A stretch of 64,000 nt of DNA from positions 61,586,001-61,650,000 of the forward strand of contig NC_092520.1 in NCBI RefSeq assembly GCF_037038585.1, read 5' to 3'. The stretch's first letter is position 1. Each line of letters opens with the position of its first letter. The notes beneath the pieces are model-generated. The model ran no database searches and had not been told where the DNA came from. It was given only the letters and a program-made list of their open reading frames with translations. Source of the stretch: Patagioenas fasciata. Its lineage: Eukaryota > Chordata > Aves > Columbiformes > Columbidae. Made by a program: the position numbers and the translations under genes. Below, one piece after another: positions 26,007-39,504 of the stretch.

Positions 26007-28708
26007 ATATGTCAGCTGAATTTTCATGTACAAATGTATCCCCTAAGTTGATTTATCAGAAGACTTTAAATGTCAACTCAGTATTCATAAGGAATCTTTT
26101 GTCTGCATTAAGAGCTGGCTGCAGACAGTGATATTGGGTTACAGAGCACAAGAACAGTAGTCAAAAAAAAAAAAAAAAGAAAAGAACCAAAAAAACCCAA
26201 AGTCATTGCTTGATTCAATTGTTATTCATTTTAAAGTATTTTCATTCAGCTCTGATTGCTGTAGAATTTGCCTGCTTTATGAGTATCTTTAAAAGGAGAC
26301 ATTGATGTTTTATGCTGTTTTAAGTGCTAACAATCATCACTGTTGATGAACATGGACTCATTAATGTCTAAATCATTCACAGCACAAGGATGTTACTTTC
26401 CTTCTTGAGTTTGCTTTTCCTAGGACAATTTATTTTTATATTAGCTACTACATCTGCTTCCAATACCATCCATTAATTTTAGTTTACCCTTTGAATCACA
26501 GTACTAAATTTTGCAGAGTAAAGGTGGCATTTTTTAGTTGGAAGAAGAGTTTTTAGAACTCCCCCTTTATCCATAGGAATACACATTTTTATTTTTACTT
26601 TTTAAATTCTTAAATCTATGACCTATAGCTCTTTTAAACTTCTCCTTATATGAAAGATGCCATTATTAATGTACGTAACATTATGCTGTGAACCACAGAG
26701 AAAACAGATATACCTCTTCCGCACAGCACTGTGACATTACCAGATCATGCAGGAACGTGGTAAAGGAGGACTGATATTATCATACCTGTTCTTATCTTAA
26801 TTTTGGATCCCAATGAAAAATTTTTCTAAAAAAATGCTCCTCAGTGGCATATTGTTGTGACCATTTCAGGAAAAGCATAGCAGTGCCGAAGATTTGAGCT
26901 GAACCCAAGTGCTAAAGTTTCTAAGGAAGAAACTGTATTGTCCTGAGAAAAAAGAACAGTGCAGCATCCCTCCATTCTGCACAATGCCCAGTAACTCCTG
27001 TAAAGCAATGGAATGCCACCTAAACCAAACTGCAACTGAATAATGTGATTTTGATGGAAATGTTGATGATCTTTGTATGCTGTGGTCCTGGAAATTATTT
27101 GGTTTATACGACTAAAAGGAACAATCTGTGGCACAGTTTTTGATCTATCAATCTGTTTTCCTCAGCTTTGGCTCTTTCTGTCCACGTAGAAATTGCTTTC
27201 TGACATGTATAATCTTTTATTTCCATAGAGGTTGCATTCACTGAATATTCATAAAAAGGATGTGATAGCCTTGCATTTTCAGTATCTTTCTTACTAAATG
27301 ACAAACAGCAACAAGTTACAGCAGACTGTACCATAGCTGGAGTCTGATAGGTTCATAGAGTCTGCATAAACATAGCAAATAAAAATGATCACATTTGCAA
27401 GAGTGGCACACATCAGGTTACATCACACAGCCAGAGCATCGCACTGCAGCAATGCTGAGCACATGTACTTCTCTAAGCAACAGAACCAGACGAGAGTGGT
27501 TTCAAAGAGTTTTATGGCTTGCTGCTTAGATACATTGATGCCTAATGAAGTATGAAATTTTCCTGTGGCTGGGCATGCGTAGTTCCCTCTTCACATGAGC
27601 ATAAAGCACCAGGCTGGAGCAGGGGACGTAGTATCACAACCAAAGAGATTTGTTTCTGTATTGCTGTGCCACGGGTTGAGTGACTTTATGACAAGATGAG
27701 AAAACGGGGGGGAATTCTTTCAGCATCTGAAATGTTTTTATAATTTCTTCTTTCCAGGATGGATTCACAGAGACCATTAATATTCGCTCTCTCTTCTACT
27801 CAAGCACTTAGAGTTTTAGACCTTACGCAGAGCAGTGGGCAGAGAGAGGGATATCACTACTCCTTTGTGAAATTTGGTTAGAACTGGGTGCTTAGTTCAG
27901 AAGTTATTAGATATAAATAGACATGGACATGGACATTCACACTTCGATTGCTCAATGCTCTTTCTTTTCAGGCAACTTGATTTAAAATGTTAAAGGATGC
28001 AGAGGCAACAAGAAAATCATCCGCTTTCTGTGTGAAGAGGTCCGACTCTTAACAAGTTGCAGCTTCCTTCAATTTGACTCTGATTTCTTACTTTATGGTT
28101 AACATAAAAATCTCCTATTGAGGGAAGAAAGAAACCAGTTGCTGGAAAGCTGATTTTACTACACATAGCACTTAAAGCATGTAGCTTTTTTTCTGAATTT
28201 ATTCCAAAAAAGTGGTTGCTTTTCATATTCGATTAAATATATACATGTTTTATGAATGTAGCCCTTTTTTATCTCCTTCTTTCAACTTTTTCTCCCTCCT
28301 TGTAGGATTTCTGCTGTGATTCAAAAATCCAAGGCTTAGCTCTGGAATGGAAACCTGGCTCAGACTTCTGAGGAAATTGCTAAGTTGTGAGAAAGAAATG
28401 TGACATCTTTAAAGTGGAGCTGTGTGAGATAAGAAAGATAAAATCAACAGTGGAGGTAGGAATATGGGAACTGGTACTGTTACTTAGCTCAAGGATTCAT
28501 ACAGAAAACCACCAAAATGGAAAAGAAAAACACCTCTAAAGGAAGAACAGGGAGGTGGAAGTGAACAACTCAGGAAGAGCTGAGACCAGGGAGCAGCAGA
28601 GACCAACCTTTGTGACTTTACCTGACTCAGCATCCTCCTGGCACAACCTCATTACTGACTCCTGCCTGGCTAGCAAGGAGTCTCTGAGTGTCATATATGA
28701 AGCAGCAC

Positions 28709-28755
28709 CCTGGTTTTGGTTAAAACAAGACCAATTCTCTTTTAGTGATTTTCCC
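28709..28755 (+). mobile_element. Small fragment of an LTR related to copies A-C
   Basis: The stretch ctggttttggttaaaaca, followed by agaccaattctcttttag and tgattttcc, resembles the first 45 bases of copies A-C but carries a short insertion and a different continuation. Probably the 5' end of a related, older LTR whose remainder is deleted or too diverged to see. Confidence 0.45.
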
Positions 28756-29258
28756 TTTCATCTAGGTTCTTCTAAGTAAGTGTGTTTTTCTGAAGGTGGC
28801 TGCATGTAAAGAATGGGCATACTAATGTGTAGCCTAATTCTTTATTATGTAGCTTTTTTATGTGGCAAACAATAAATAATTGCTATATAGTTTAAAGCTG
28901 TATATATTGTGCTGTCGTAGTATCTTTGCAAACAGCTAAAGGTGTCCAAAGTGATCAAAAAAGTTATATCAATTGGTATCAACAGCTACTAACCTAATTA
29001 TGCTGAGTTTCTGTGGGTGACATCAAAAACAAAAGGCCAAAAGCAATCAGTTGCAAATCTTGAAGAGGGAGACACTTTTGAGGTATAGTTTCTAAGACAA
29101 AAGGTGTTACATGTTCTGTACTATGCATTGCATCGTCCAGCCTTTGAAATATGGCTATTGAAAGAGAAATTCTAATTTTAACTGCTCAGTAGTGCTAATC
29201 TGTGACCAAGGAATGATCTGGCATAAAGGGCAAGAAGGCCCAGCTGTAAGAAGGGCTC

Positions 29259-29282
29259 AATACAACACAACACAACACAGCA
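29259..29282 (+). repeat. Short (ACAAC)n repeat
   Basis: About four copies of acaac in tandem, then decay to acagcac. Short simple repeat. Confidence 0.75.
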
Positions 29283-30084
29283 CTAGAATGGCCCTCTTGT
29301 TCCCATGGAACACTCAGGTAACAGACTGTAAACAAAGTGGATTAAATAAGAGAAGGGTTAAAGCTCTATTAACCGTTCTCCCAAAGTGTGGATCATGGGA
29401 AAAGAGATGCAAAAAGCCAAAGGGAATCCGATTACACTTTGATCAACTTTTTTGGGACAGATAAAACAGGGTTTCTAATTCTGAATTCCTGGGGTATATG
29501 TTGACCATTTTACTAGGAAGCAGTCCTGGGAAGAGGATCCATTTGATCTTAGAAAGTATTCATAGAGTGCTAAGTTTACAGCTCCAGCAAACTGCAAGGT
29601 ACCATGGAAGCGCTTAAATTTTCTGTACAAGTAACAGGAAACAGGTGGACCTGTTTTCTCTCTGCAGCTTTCCAGAGGCTGCTGAGTGAACTTAAAGCAA
29701 TTCTGCTAAGCAGCCTGACCACCATTTGGAGCTAGATACATGCAATACTGACAGGTCAACATTTAAGCTATAAGGATATATTGGCAGAAACTATTTCTTC
29801 TTTGAGATGCTCTTGAAGCTGCTCACAGTACATTCATGGATGTAACACAGGCAATCTACTCTGTTATCCTTGTACACAGAAATTATTTCACATCATTTTC
29901 AGCACATATTGCTTAATGCCAGTGAGCAAACTCCTTTTTTGCATTTAGGTAGCTTCCAAGTCATCCTGACAAATATCTGTTAATCAAAACAGCCTGTCTC
30001 CCTTTTCAACAGCATTTAAAACCAGATCTAGAATAGGATTCTAAAGGGCACAACCCTACCTAAAGAACGTAAGTAGAAGATAAA

Positions 30085-30158
30085 AGAGGGGGGGGGAGGA
30101 GGGGGAGGAAAAAACAAAAAAAAAAAACAAAAAAAAAAAAAAAACCAAAAAAAAACCA
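30085..30158 (+). repeat. G-run then A/C-rich low-complexity tract
   Basis: A run of G with interspersed A (30087-30108) turns into long A-runs broken by single C. It is purine-only except for those C residues. No retroposed body is evident next to it. Confidence 0.85.
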
Positions 30159-32353
30159 ATCACAAACCACAAACAAGCAAACAAAACCAGGCTATGCTGA
30201 CTAGCAATGCAAAGACTGTTTCTGCTTGAATACTGATGAGCCAAGTTATCTGTGCTGGCCACATGCGTATTTGGTTCCTGCCAGTGTTTCATTGCTTGTG
30301 TTGATCTTTGGGGAACTGCTATTCTACGAATGTTGCTAAATGGTTTTAATCTTTATTTTAATTCTAGTTAGCTTTTAATATAATTGTAAAAGATAATTTG
30401 TGATTTGTGCATTGCCTGATTGCTAAAACCTTTGTGAGATAATAAATTAATATTAAAATTCCCTATGGGAATCCTGGAATTTAGTCAAAGGGCAGACAGC
30501 TGTGGGTGAGGGTTTACTGAAGAGCAGCAAAGCCCCACCACTGCCCTTACTGGACATTCACACCAATTGCTTTGGTTGCATCAACATAGTGTTCTTCATC
30601 TCTCCTCAGCTGACTTAAGAGGCAGTTATGGTCTTTTCTTAGCCGCGGGCACTCATTCTATTTTGATGTTACCTATAATTGCACAGACAACAATGAACAC
30701 TTGCAAGTCTTCCTCTGAGCCTAAATTTCCACAATAGGGCTCTGCCCATGCTGAGGGCCCATGAAACCCTGCCACCTCCCCATGTTTCCTCTCTGCTCCT
30801 GAGCATAACCTGGGGCTTAGCATGGATTTGCCATGGTCCTAGGGCTCCTCTCCATGTCAGTCACAGAGCTCAGGCTCAATTCTTCATCCTGGTTAGACAG
30901 AGCCATGGCACAGACCTGCCACTACCATGCTGTTGTCCATAATGCTGCCTGTTTGGCCTGGACCAAATAGCATTTTCCAAAACAGTGATGAAGCACCACC
31001 TAGAATGGCCTGGCCAGGGCTAAGGGTGCAGCTCTTACATGATCGGACTGAGTTAAGAGATAACATTTACTGTATGAATGAGAAATAGTAGGGTCTCCAG
31101 GACCAGGGGATTTTTTTGATTACTAGAGCAGATGTAACCTGAAGGAGACAACAACTACAAGTAGACCTGGTCCTATAAATATCCCCTAGCCTTTGTTCTC
31201 ACCAGGTCTTCATCCCTTGTTTGGTAGCTTGCTGTTTGGTAACTTTCCATTTGGCATTCAGTTTTGAAAGAGCAGTTTCTCTGTGTTCCAGTCACACTGG
31301 GGCTCTCCGAGGGCAGAGCACACTTAGCTGGCAGCTGATGTTACATACTAAAGAGCTGTAACTGAAAACCACTTTTCCTGTTTAGTGTAGGCAGAACACA
31401 AATAAAACAGCAACCACAAAACCTTAAACAAGACAAGTTATGTTACATGTTTATTGCTGCCTTTTACTTGAACGCATCTATCTATCCACAAATAGGCACA
31501 CATGACCCATTTATCCACCTGCTGTTGATCAGACGGTTAGTTCATTAACTGCAGGTGTAAGACACAAAGGTTGAAAATACAGATTTAAACAAACATGTTG
31601 CCTCTGGTTGCTGGTGTGGCAAAGCCTGCTAAGGGAAGGTGGGCTGTGGGGTATCAGTTGCAGGAGGAAGCTGCCATGTGCAAGAGCGTGGAGAAATCCT
31701 ATGTCTTCCTTCAATCCCTGCTTGCCCACAGGGACTCAAACTATGATTTGGAGTAGTGTTTATGTTTGTAAAGCTTACTATCACAAGAAAACAGCTGTTA
31801 CTTAAGCACCCCTGCATTGAGGCTGGGCAATCAGATGAAAGCGGCTACTGGAACCTGTTTTCACTTCCAAAACTCATACAACTGTGTATCACCTCAAATT
31901 GAAAGCAAGCCCTTCTCTTCTCTCAGATAGGTCTACTATTTAAACATTTACATACAGTGCTTAGAGAGTTCTTTCCACTAATCATGAGACTTTGAACAAC
32001 CTTGGTGTTCATGTTCAATATAATTTGATTTGGTTTATGCTCTGTTTTTTTGTTTGGGAGCGGGTTGTTTGGGTTCTTCGGGTTGTTATTTTGCCTATGG
32101 ATTCATTAGTTTATTATCAGTTTTACAGCACAGGATTAAATAAATTCTATGGTTTTCCTTCAGCTTAATGGATAGCTGTTATAATCACACTGATAAAAGT
32201 GTTAGCTATACTAATACCTCCTGTGCTGCAAATGTAAAGAAAAAAAAAGAAAAAAGGCATTAAGTTTGCAGTGTATAACATGCCACCATTTGACAGTTTG
32301 CCGATTCATGAGACACCAGAAATTAGACTGAGAAGTTCAGTTCAGACCTGACT

Positions 32354-32800
32354 CAGAGAATCACACAACAATTGAGGCTGGATGGCACCTCTGGAGATCA
32401 TGTAGTCCAACTTCTCTGCTCTCAAAGGGTCAGGTAGAGCATTTTGCTGGACTGTATCCAGATGGGTTTTGAATGTCTCCAAGGATGGAGACTCTACAAC
32501 CTTCCTGGGCAATGTGTTCCTGTGTTTGTCACCCTCACAGTAAGTAAGCGTTTTCCTAGTTTTAAACAAAATTTCCCCTTTTTAATTTTGTGCCCATTGC
32601 GTCTTGTCCTGTGCCTGGCCTGCTGATGACAACTCTTCAAGCCTGGCAATTAAATCAGTTTTCAGTCCACCTCCCTGTCCATTTATCTAGCCCTTCCTTC
32701 ATCAGCTGTGTATGAGAATATTATAGATGAGAGTTTCAAAAGCCTTCCTAAAGTTGAGAAAGACATCTAGTGCCTTCTGCTTGTCCATCAAGCTAGTCTT
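32354..32800 (-). mobile_element. CR1 LINE fragment, reverse orientation
   Basis: On the plus strand it reads as the reverse complement of a CR1 tail: agaatcacacaacaattgag, CTCTGGAGATCATGTAGTCCA, GTTTTGAATGTCTCCAAGGA, TGGAGACTCTACAACCTTCC and GTGCCCATTGCGTCTTGTCC. The element therefore points to the minus strand, with its 3' end at about 32354. It carries substitutions and indels and has no intact reading frame. The far boundary, about 32800, is approximate. Confidence 0.85.
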
Positions 32801-35800
32801 ATACTACAACAAACCCCATAATGCTACACAAATTAAAAAACATTTAAATCAGAATAGTTCTATTAAATAAAACCCCTTGTATCTGAATCCATCTGAAAAA
32901 GGCTAATTTAAACTTCAGTAAAGTGATAGTAATATCGTAGTTAACCTTTTCTAACTGACTAGTACAATTCTACACAGAACCAGACAGTGTGAATTGGTTC
33001 TATTCTGGGAAAGACTGAGGACAAGAGTGTGGAATATATAACCCCTCACACCATATGCATTCATGTTGTGTGTAACAACCCTTCTTTTTCCCTTGGTCTC
33101 TCATTTCTGGTAACTTCTTGCAATTTGAAAGTCCTGAAAATTGCATTTTACTTCATGTATGACACATGACACTCTGAACTCTGATTTCTGAACTCTGGTT
33201 TCATAGTTTTACACAGTGCCTCTATCTGCAGTATTAATAGAAGAATGAATTTAAATGTGTTTTGTTACTAACATAGTGACAAACAAATGTGTTGAAATAC
33301 TCTCGTTATATCAGTTTTCGGATACAATCACATGCTTAGGTATTCTACGTCTTTCTACATTCTTTTAAGAAAAAATGAAGAACATTAGTGCTTGCAATTT
33401 GAACTTGAAATTATCTCTTTTATGTTATTTCAAAATACTCTTCCCCAAAATTACAAAGAAAGAAAAAGTTACATCTGTTGAAAACATCCCAATAAAATGC
33501 TACATATATTTTATCTAAAAGAAAATAATTTCAAGAGAGATGCCTTTTTATATTCCTTGCTTCTCAAAAGTAACATGGAGAAATGTTCTAATTATACATA
33601 CAAACTCCACCTTGACTGTTAGGTTTGTACAAGAATTCAAACTTACATACTGTTTCCTCATTCCTATCCACTCATCACAAAAAACAGTACACTAAAATTT
33701 TATAGGCCAATCTACTGTTTTGTGGTACAACAGCTGTTATCAGCTGGAGATGCTTTATGCTTGGTTGAACTGACTACGTCAAAAGGCATTTTGCTAGTCA
33801 CTTTCAAACAAAGATTTTTTTCTCCTTTAAAAGAAATTTTATTATTTACAACTTCAAGACCTTCTTTTGAAATAATTCAAACTGAAATTTCATATGGATT
33901 GGAAAGACTGAATGACTGCTGGGGTTTTTTTAAACCAGAAAGACTAAAACTGAACGTTATAAAAAACAGTGCATCAGCCTCACTTGCAAACTAATAAGCT
34001 TTTTAAAATCTGTCAACAGATCATTAAATCAGGGCACCATAAGCAGAATAATACACCTTACCTGTCATTTACTGTAGCTGACACAGATTTTGACTGATTT
34101 CTTTTCATCTGAATAAATGGGCCTTCTGCTTTGCGAATATATTCATGCAGACTCTTTCAAAACATACAGATGTACTATTTCAGGGAAGAGTAACTGGAAA
34201 TTGAGCAACTGGGACTACACAGTTTTTAAGTGTTTCACCAAACAAATGTACTACGGTAAAAATTTATAAGACTCCCACAATTTTTGAATTCAGTCCTGGA
34301 AAGAAAATCACATCCAAACTAAACATGAGGTGACTATCAGGGGGACAAGGAAAGAAGGTTCGGTGAGGGGTGAAGATTTCCATAAACGAGAGAAGTGAGG
34401 AAGCTGGGTTTCCTTCATTCAGTTCCCTGTAGTATAAAGAGATGCAAGCAGGCTGCTCCACAAGGGGAAGCATGGTGCAAGCCAAAGGGACAATAAGGTG
34501 GGCATGGGACAGTGTCCTCACCAACAAATGGCACAGCTCCACCATACAAGTCCCACCCAAGAGGATGAGCAAAGCAGACCTGGTGATGGTAAACTTGGTC
34601 AGCTAGTGATGGCTAGGTAAGCCCGTAGTGATGAAGCAGGTCCAACGTCAAGTCAGTGGGTGAGGATTGGGACCAGGGAGGTACACAGCCAAGCACAGCT
34701 GCAAGGTAGTTGTGGTGAAGACTAAGACCAGGGCCTGAACTTAAATGCAGCTTCCAAGTTGATTGAAGGAGGGCCCTAGCAAGACTTGTCACAACTTCTT
34801 TTGCATACAGCAATTTTAATAACTATCTGAGCAAGATAACACAGCTACACCACCGAAGAGGTGGCCCTGAGCACAGGCAGTCATACCCCAGAAGGAGGTG
34901 GGTGTACTGAGGGTTTTGAGAGCTCCTTCCCATCTATGAAGTTCTCATACACTAGAAATCCTATTCCCATTTGTGGTTGAAATAGTTTGGAAGTTATCGT
35001 TGTTGGTGTATGCCAAATATAAATATAAATTGATTATATAATTTAGCTAGACAGGCTAAATATGTGAATTACCGTCATTCTTCAAAAAACAAAGAAAATA
35101 TAAGTTGATTAACTAAGAGGGGATGGTTTTCAGTAACTGTTTAAATAATAATGATTTTTCATCATATTTTATGCAAAACACTATTTATAGTCTCCTGTCT
35201 AATTAAAGCATTCATTTAAACAGTTAGTGATCATTTCATGCAGTTTGTATAAAGACCAGTGTATAAGTAGATAGTGTTTTGTGTCAACTCACTGCAGCTT
35301 CCTGCCTTTTCTTTCTCCAGCAATTTATCTTCCTAAAAGCAGGAGAGAAATGTAAGAATTTGGTTCTGATATTCACTACACTCACAATAGAGTTGCATAA
35401 AGAGACCCAAAGCTACCGTAATACCACAGTTAAGTCGTAGGAAAAGAGAGGGAAGTTTTTATTCATCCACGCAATTGACTTTCCTCAGTGTTACTATTTA
35501 CAATATTTTAAATGTGAAATTGCTATGATAATACATCTTCAGCACAGAGCCAGCAGGTTGCAATCTATTGTATATGCACAGTTACCTTCAGTGTTATTAG
35601 CTTTCAGGTCTTCAAAGTATAACCAAACAGTTAATAGTATGATATTTTGCATGACTCAGTAGTTTAAATCCTATACGCAGAGTCAAGAATAAGATCTTTT
35701 TAGGCCTATTAAAATAGCAAGACTGTCAATTAATTATTTCAATGTACAGGCACAAGCAGAGGCCATATGAAATAAAGCAAAAGGGCTGATTCAGGTTGTG

Positions 35801-36239
35801 CTGACGTGCAAATGCCTAACAACTCATCACGTTTTTCTGTCTCTCCCATTGGTACACAAACTACTCACTTTCTAGAAAGCAACCCTACCCTGCCCCTCCC
35901 CAGCTTATTCACATACTAGTGGTTTGCTTAAGATGGGTACATTCCAAGTGGAATTAGAAGAATTCGGTAAGTTATCCTACGAATAAATAGCCCTTGCAAA
36001 TAACATATTCCAGTGCCTTCTGAATGTCAACTACTTACGATTTTGGCTTCTTATGTTCTCATATAATGACATATCTTAATCCATCTGCATATAAAAAAGC
36101 AATGACACCACTTGGCACTTACTTCATACCTGGCATAAATGCCTACAGTATTAGCAAGTTATATTCTTTCATTTTACATCATTAGATGTGAAACTGACGT
36201 GCATATTCTAATGTATGAACACATCTGAGATTTCACCAG

Positions 36240-36885
36240 TGTCCTGGCTTTGTTAAAAACAAGTTTCTCTTTTAGTGAATTTGCCTGTCAGTTAAAGCCT
36301 TCATATTAGCTGCATTTTCCTGGAGAACCAGATACACGTTTTGCTAAATGTAGCAATGGAATGCAAAGTTATTGATAAGCATGGATGGACATCTCGCGAG
36401 AGGGGCAACGCGAAACAGGTGACCAAAAAACTGACCAACTGTGTATAACATTCCATTCACGTGAATACTTCATATAAAAGTGGGAGATCACGAGGATCTC
36501 ATCCCTTTTTTTCCCTTTTGTTTATGGCCGACATTAGGAGAGGACCTTGCTAGTCGTCCCTGCAAACTGAGGCCTAGTGACAGACTGAATCCAGCTCCGG
36601 TTGGCTGCAGAATCCAATCCAGGACTTCGGGTGCTGGCTCTGCAGTTGCTGAGACTTTCAAAATTGGTTTTGTATATTTTGTATTATTTTCTCTATTCTT
36701 ATTAGTAGCATTAGTAAAATGTTTTAATTTTTCCAACTCTTTTCTCTCTGTCCTTCTTTTCCTCCCCATCACCTGTCCTTAGTGGGAGGGGGAAGAGGGA
36801 GGGATAAAGGGGGAAGGGGAGGGGAGAGGATGTGGAGAGACATCTGCCACGGTTTTATTGTCACCTCACAATCAAAACCTCGACA
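36240..36885 (+). mobile_element. Solo LTR, copy C
   Basis: A 646-bp member of the same family with termini TGTCCTGG...CCTCGACA and a perfect duplication accag (36235-36239 and 36886-36890). TATA box at 36473-36479. The G-rich block (36784-36803) is slightly different from A and B but still has four G-runs. The copy lies about 2.6 kb downstream of the LIG4 poly(A) site, in plus orientation, opposite to LIG4. Confidence 0.9.
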
Positions 36886-36890
36886 ACCAG

Positions 36891-39500
36891 CTCTGTATGA
36901 TCAATACACACTGTGTTCCCACTGACAAGTCAGGGAAATCATTTGAATAAAAAAATATTGCTCCCTGGCAAGATACATGTGATACTGTATGCAAGCTGCC
37001 CACAGGCTTTTAATTCCTCAATTGCATTACACAAGTTTGAGTTTATGCCTTTCAGAGCAGAAAAAAAAGCTTGACAGGAGCCTATTTTATTAAACTCTTC
37101 AACAAACATAGTGAACCGTGACAGGCATCACGCAGTGTATTGCCTGTGCAGAATGACCTTTGTAACTGGCCAAGATACCAGACCATCATTCCCCAACACA
37201 GACCTGCAGACAGGATGGGTACGTACCAGATGTTCTGCTACACCAGGTCCTGAAAGTTGCGCTCTGCTTTCTCCATCACTGGCAGCATTTTTGAAAAGTG
37301 CCAGTTAAAAGACAATGAATGTAAATAAGACCAGACTTTTCTCTATTTCCCCCAAACGGCAAGGTCTGCAGGCTCTTTTTCTCTTCTTTCTTTCTCCACT
37401 TCTTCAGGAACATCATCTTAAAATAAACTTAAAACAAACTTAAAACTTAATATTACTAAGCAAACTGGAAGGCTTGCTCTTAAGACAAGTGTCTATTTAA
37501 TAGAAAAACAAAAAAAAAAATCAGCTTTACACAACATGTAAATTAGCTAAGAAAACTTCACCTACAAAAGCTCTGTTTTCGAAATCTAAATGTAATGAAG
37601 AAAATGGGAGTATTCATCACAGCAAAAAGCACAATAGGTGGATGTTTCATTATCAGAGGGCGTTTTCTGGAACTTAAACATCAGGCTAATGTTTCAGCAT
37701 TTTGACTCCAGTTTTTCCTCTTTCTTGAACACTGTTTTCAATGGACTATGATTACCTAATAGTAAGGCTAGTTTTATACGTCAGAACATTTTTTTTTAAT
37801 TAGACAAAACAAAATAGATAAAAGAAAATAGATAAAAGACTTCTTTTGGTACACTGTTGATCCACATCAGCTCTTACTGCTACCTACAAACTTGTCTTAT
37901 ATTCATCCTTAGACACCATGCATAAAATTTTCTGTAGACCTCCTGTGCTGATTTTGCTGGGGTAGAGTTAATTTTGTTCCTAGTAGCTGGTATGAGCCTA
38001 TGTTCTGGATTTGTGCTGAAAACAGTGTTGATAAGACAAGGATGTTTTAATTACTGCTGAGCAGGGCTTGCACAGAGTCAAGGCCTTTTCTGCTCCTCAC
38101 ACCACCCCACCAGCAAGCAGGCTGCGGGTGCACAAGAATTTGGGAGGGGACAGAGCCAAGACAGCTGACCCCAACTGACCACAGGGATATTTCACACAAT
38201 AAGATGTCATGCGCAGTATATAAAGCTGGGGGAAGCAAAAGGAAGCAGGGGACATTCAGAGTGATGGTATTTGTTATATTCTAGAAACATAGTCCAATAA
38301 GAGCAATTGCATCCACAGATCCATGCAGTTGCCATGCAAACAAACAGCCCCAGAAAAAACCCTGACATTAAATGCATGTTATTTTTACAGTGTAGTAGTA
38401 AGTAAAGATTCCTTTTTTACACTGACACATGCTGTATGGCATTTCTTATTCAGCATTTTAAAGTAAATTTTCAAACAGCAACCAAAACAAAAAAATACAC
38501 ACCAGCTTAGTTACCTGACATTATCCAGTATGCTAATTATCATGTCCCATACAAATATGCATGATTAACAATTAATTACTAGTTCTAACTAGAACTGAGG
38601 CAAAATACGAAATACAACAAGCTGAAACAGCATACCAAGTCCATGAGGGGTCTTTCTGTGATAAAATAAACCTTCAGTGCACTATGTACTGAGGAGTCAG
38701 TAAAAAGAATAACAATTTTGCTGATAAGTTACTAGTTCTAGTTTCCCCAGCATTGCATAGCTTTGAGAGGACAAAAAAACAATGTGGAATTAATGCTTCT
38801 TAAATATGTCTATTTGAATAACATTTAGATCTCAAAGTAAGATATTTGACAAGGTCTCAAGAGTCAGCTGTAATGCATATTTGCCTTTTTTTTCCTTTTA
38901 GCTTTCCTAACCAGGATCACCTAAAACATGTATTTGATTAAAATCCATTTAAGAGAAATCTGTGTAAGTAGAAAGACAAACACTCTTTTCATTTTCTATT
39001 TAGAAATTTGAATTTATGACATCACATAAACCAATTTTCCATTTGAATTATTAGAAAGAAAATAATGCACTGTCTTTCAGTATATACCATTTTATGTCTA
39101 AAAAATATTGTGCCTTTTAACAATTTATATGGTGGCTTAAGAAAAGTGGTTATTACATTTTATCTATATAGTACATGTCAAATAATAAAGTAGTTCCTAA
39201 TGCTTACACTAACTATAAGAAATAAGAATAAACTTCCAACAATTAGCCTTTCGTATAACATTTCCCAATTATTTCTACAGTAATTTTTTATATGAGCATG
39301 ATCACAGAAAGCACTGAAGAAATAAGTCAGCCAAAACCTGCTTCTGTTTGATACCAGTATTGACACAACAGGAACAGAGGCTTGAACCTTTGTCTCCTCA
39401 AAGTTAATGCATAAATCATCTAACAGATTAAAAACAGAAACTAAGTTTTGTGTTTTTCAAAAAAGTTATTTCTCACCCCAAAAAAAAAAAAAAAAAAACA
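36891..39500. other. Region downstream of LIG4
   Basis: AT-rich sequence between LTR copy C and the LIG4 poly(A) site. It contains the truncated ERVL-type LTR at 37944 and little else. The long A-run at 39480-39498 is read as U in the LIG4 transcript direction. Confidence 0.6.
37944..38276 (+). mobile_element. Truncated avian ERVL-type LTR
   Basis: Starts TGTGCTGATTTTGCTGGGG and runs through the characteristic TAGAGTTAATTTTGTTCC, CTTTTCTGCTCCTCACACC, CAGCTGACCCCAACTGACC and a TATA box (38217-38224) followed by AGCTGGGGGAAGCA. I recognise this as a common avian ERVL LTR type. It stops after GTGATGGTATTTGTTA, so the 3' part and end are missing and no target duplication can be seen. It is unrelated in sequence to copies A-C. 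Confidence 0.8.
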
Positions 39501-39504
39501 GGCA

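Larger units (their letters stand above)
26012..36234. other. Intergenic DNA with CR1 and LTR fragments
   Basis: Apart from the LTR fragment at 28709, the low-complexity tract at 30085 and the reversed CR1 at 32354, it holds only AT-rich unique-looking sequence and a 16-A run near 26164. Short open frames show no recognisable domains. Confidence 0.6.

Noticed and set aside
12207..36885. The three LTRs as ends of one or two proviruses
   Set aside because: Each has its own different perfect 5-bp duplication on both sides, and the 10-12 kb between them shows no retroviral internal sequence.
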